Both the position numbers and the translations under genes were made by a program. The notes beneath the pieces are model-generated. The model made no database searches. It was not told the DNA's origin and was given only the letters and a program-made list of their open reading frames with translations. Positions 62,900 to 64,000 of a DNA stretch of 64,000 bases are shown piece after piece (positions within the stretch are counted from its first letter, which is position 1; every line of letters starts with the position of its first letter). The DNA is from Donghicola tyrosinivorans (GTDB lineage Bacteria; Pseudomonadota; Alphaproteobacteria; Rhodobacterales; Rhodobacteraceae): contig NZ_PVTQ01000006.1 in the NCBI RefSeq assembly GCF_003003355.1, positions 1-64,000 of the forward strand, given 5' to 3'.

Positions 62900-64000
62900 T
62901 GTCCACCGACGTTCTTTCCCGCGACACGCTTTACGCGGCCTCTGACCGGATTTTCCTGCGCAAAAAGCTGGTCTCTATTGCCCTGCCTGCTGTGGTGCTG
63001 GCCTATCTGGCCTATGTGTTCTTTGCCTTTGACATCCTTGGGTTGGCGGAACGTGCTCGCTGGGACAACGCGCAGACCCTGATGTCGGACACCTATAGCT
63101 ACAAAACCCACGTCACCCGTGACAATCGCAGCGGCGAGGTCAGCGTCTCGATTGAGGGCGAGCGGAAGGGCAACTACCCGACAGGCACCGCACCGGATTG
63201 GGTGGTGCGTGATGGCCAGTCTACGCGCATCGACCTTGGTGGCGGTCAGATCGTCACCTTCCTGCCCGAAAATGCCCTGCGCTTTGAAATCCCCGATTAC
63301 GGCGTAATCGAAGCTGCCATGTCTGGCCGCGAGATCAAAACCAATTTGACCGGTGATCTGCCCGATTGGATCTCTGCCTCAAAGTCTCGCCTGCAAATCA
63401 CCACCGATGAAGGGCGCGTGTCGCTGACCCGCAGCAAGACTGAGGTTTTCAATTATTTCTTCGGGTGGGAACTGTTCTGGTTCACCTTGGACAGCCCCTA
63501 CTACGGCTACAGCCTGACTGACATCCTGTTTGGCCCGCAAATCGTGCAGGGACAAAGCAATATCGCCGGTGCCGTGCATGACTTCTGGAACAATCCCATG
63601 TGGCACCACAACATGGTGGCTTGGGCGATTTTCGAGACGATCCTGATGGCGTTCCTTGGCACATTCGGCGCGGCTATTGTCGCCCTGCCACTGGCATTTC
63701 TGGCCGCCAAGAACTTTGCCCCCCTCATGGCGGTGCGCTTTGCCTTGCGCCGCGTGTTTGACCTGTTCCGCGGTATCGACGGTCTGATTTGGACCATCAT
63801 TCTGGCCCGGGCCTTCGGCCCCGGCCCGATGACCGGCGCTTTGGCGATCCTGCTGACGGATACCGGCTCTTTCGGCAAGATGTTCTCGGAAGCACTAGAA
63901 AACGTTGATAGTAAGCAGATCGAAGGTGTGGCCTCGACCGGCGCGGCCAAATCGCATGTCTATCGCTTCGGGGTCATTCCGCAGATCACCCCGATCCTCT
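62899..64000 (+). CDS. phnE: phosphonate ABC importer permease, second copy, cut by the window end
   Basis: The frame is open from ATG 62899 to the window edge (367 codons so far), so the gene continues outside. It has a membrane segment at about residues 25-48, a large soluble insertion (about 50-180, beta-rich: VSVSIEGERKGNYPTGTAP, VTFLPENALRFEIPDYG) and then PhnE-type permease sequence FETILMAFLGTFGAAIVALPLAFLAAKNFAP and GVASTGAAKSHVYRFGVIPQ. The insertion makes it longer than the first PhnE. Tandem phnE genes are common in Rhodobacterales phosphonate operons. Confidence 0.92.
   Translation, partial: MSTDVLSRDTLYAASDRIFLRKKLVSIALPAVVLAYLAYVFFAFDILGLAERARWDNAQTLMSDTYSYKTHVTRDNRSGEVSVSIEGERKGNYPTGTAPDWVVRDGQSTRIDLGGGQIVTFLPENALRFEIPDYGVIEAAMSGREIKTNLTGDLPDWISASKSRLQITTDEGRVSLTRSKTEVFNYFFGWELFWFTLDSPYYGYSLTDILFGPQIVQGQSNIAGAVHDFWNNPMWHHNMVAWAIFETILMAFLGTFGAAIVALPLAFLAAKNFAPLMAVRFALRRVFDLFRGIDGLIWTIILARAFGPGPMTGALAILLTDTGSFGKMFSEALENVDSKQIEGVASTGAAKSHVYRFGVIPQITPIL

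Overview
The window looks like chromosome of a marine-type alphaproteobacterium of the Rhodobacterales (roseobacter group). This is an inference from family content: a VPxPA-type exosortase with its cargo, a gene-transfer-agent spike-base family protein, a six-TM chemoreceptor with a small coupled partner, and paired PhnE permeases. Base composition is moderately GC-rich. Two AT-richer gaps (about 29.7-30.6 kb and 38.8-39.8 kb) contain no convincing gene.

About 0.4-29.7 kb is an exopolysaccharide locus. It has a four-gene dTDP-L-rhamnose operon (rfbCBDA), two ExoY-type initiating sugar transferases, a Wzx-like flippase, a split Alg14/Alg13-like glycosyltransferase, two family-2 glycosyltransferases, a Wzy/ligase-like membrane protein, a secreted beta-helix protein, a hexapeptide acyltransferase overlapping an SGNH hydrolase, and UDP-glucose dehydrogenase. 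Two divergent operons (15.9-20.3 kb and 20.6-27.9 kb) carry the PEP-CTERM/EPS kit: BY-kinase, Wzz-like protein, ExeA-like ATPase, PrsT-like TPR lipoprotein, small Wza-like protein, outer-membrane barrel and an exosortase-EpsI fusion. A VPVPA-tailed candidate cargo lies just beyond. Between the decoration genes and the kinase operon sit a GhsA-like spike-base gene and a large GhsB-like gene, which resemble gene-transfer-agent head spikes.

About 30.5-38.8 kb is mostly housekeeping: an EEP-fold membrane phosphatase/nuclease, a chemoreceptor, a YbaK-type deacylase, ilvD, a GltB-like FMN protein and a phosphopantetheinyl transferase. About 39.8-49.2 kb is a second polysaccharide module: a WecA-like transferase, YjbH, YjbF, a large Wza, a Wzc autokinase and a Gly/Ala-only repeat secreted protein. 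Its content parallels the enterobacterial gfc/yjb (group 4 capsule) operons. A metallophosphoesterase and a periplasmic phytase-esterase-like protein flank it.

From about 51.9 kb to the end the theme is phosphorus. A tight four-gene operon encodes a 57-residue ribbon-helix-helix protein, a CHAD protein, a ParA ATPase and a CYTH protein, behind a perfect inverted repeat. Divergent from it is a UgpBAEC-like ABC importer with a TIM-barrel isomerase/epimerase, then a phosphonate importer (phnC, phnD, phnE, and a second phnE cut by the window end). The RHH-CHAD-ParA-CYTH operon is my best candidate for an undescribed system, possibly a ParF/ParG-like partition module repurposed for polyphosphate bodies.
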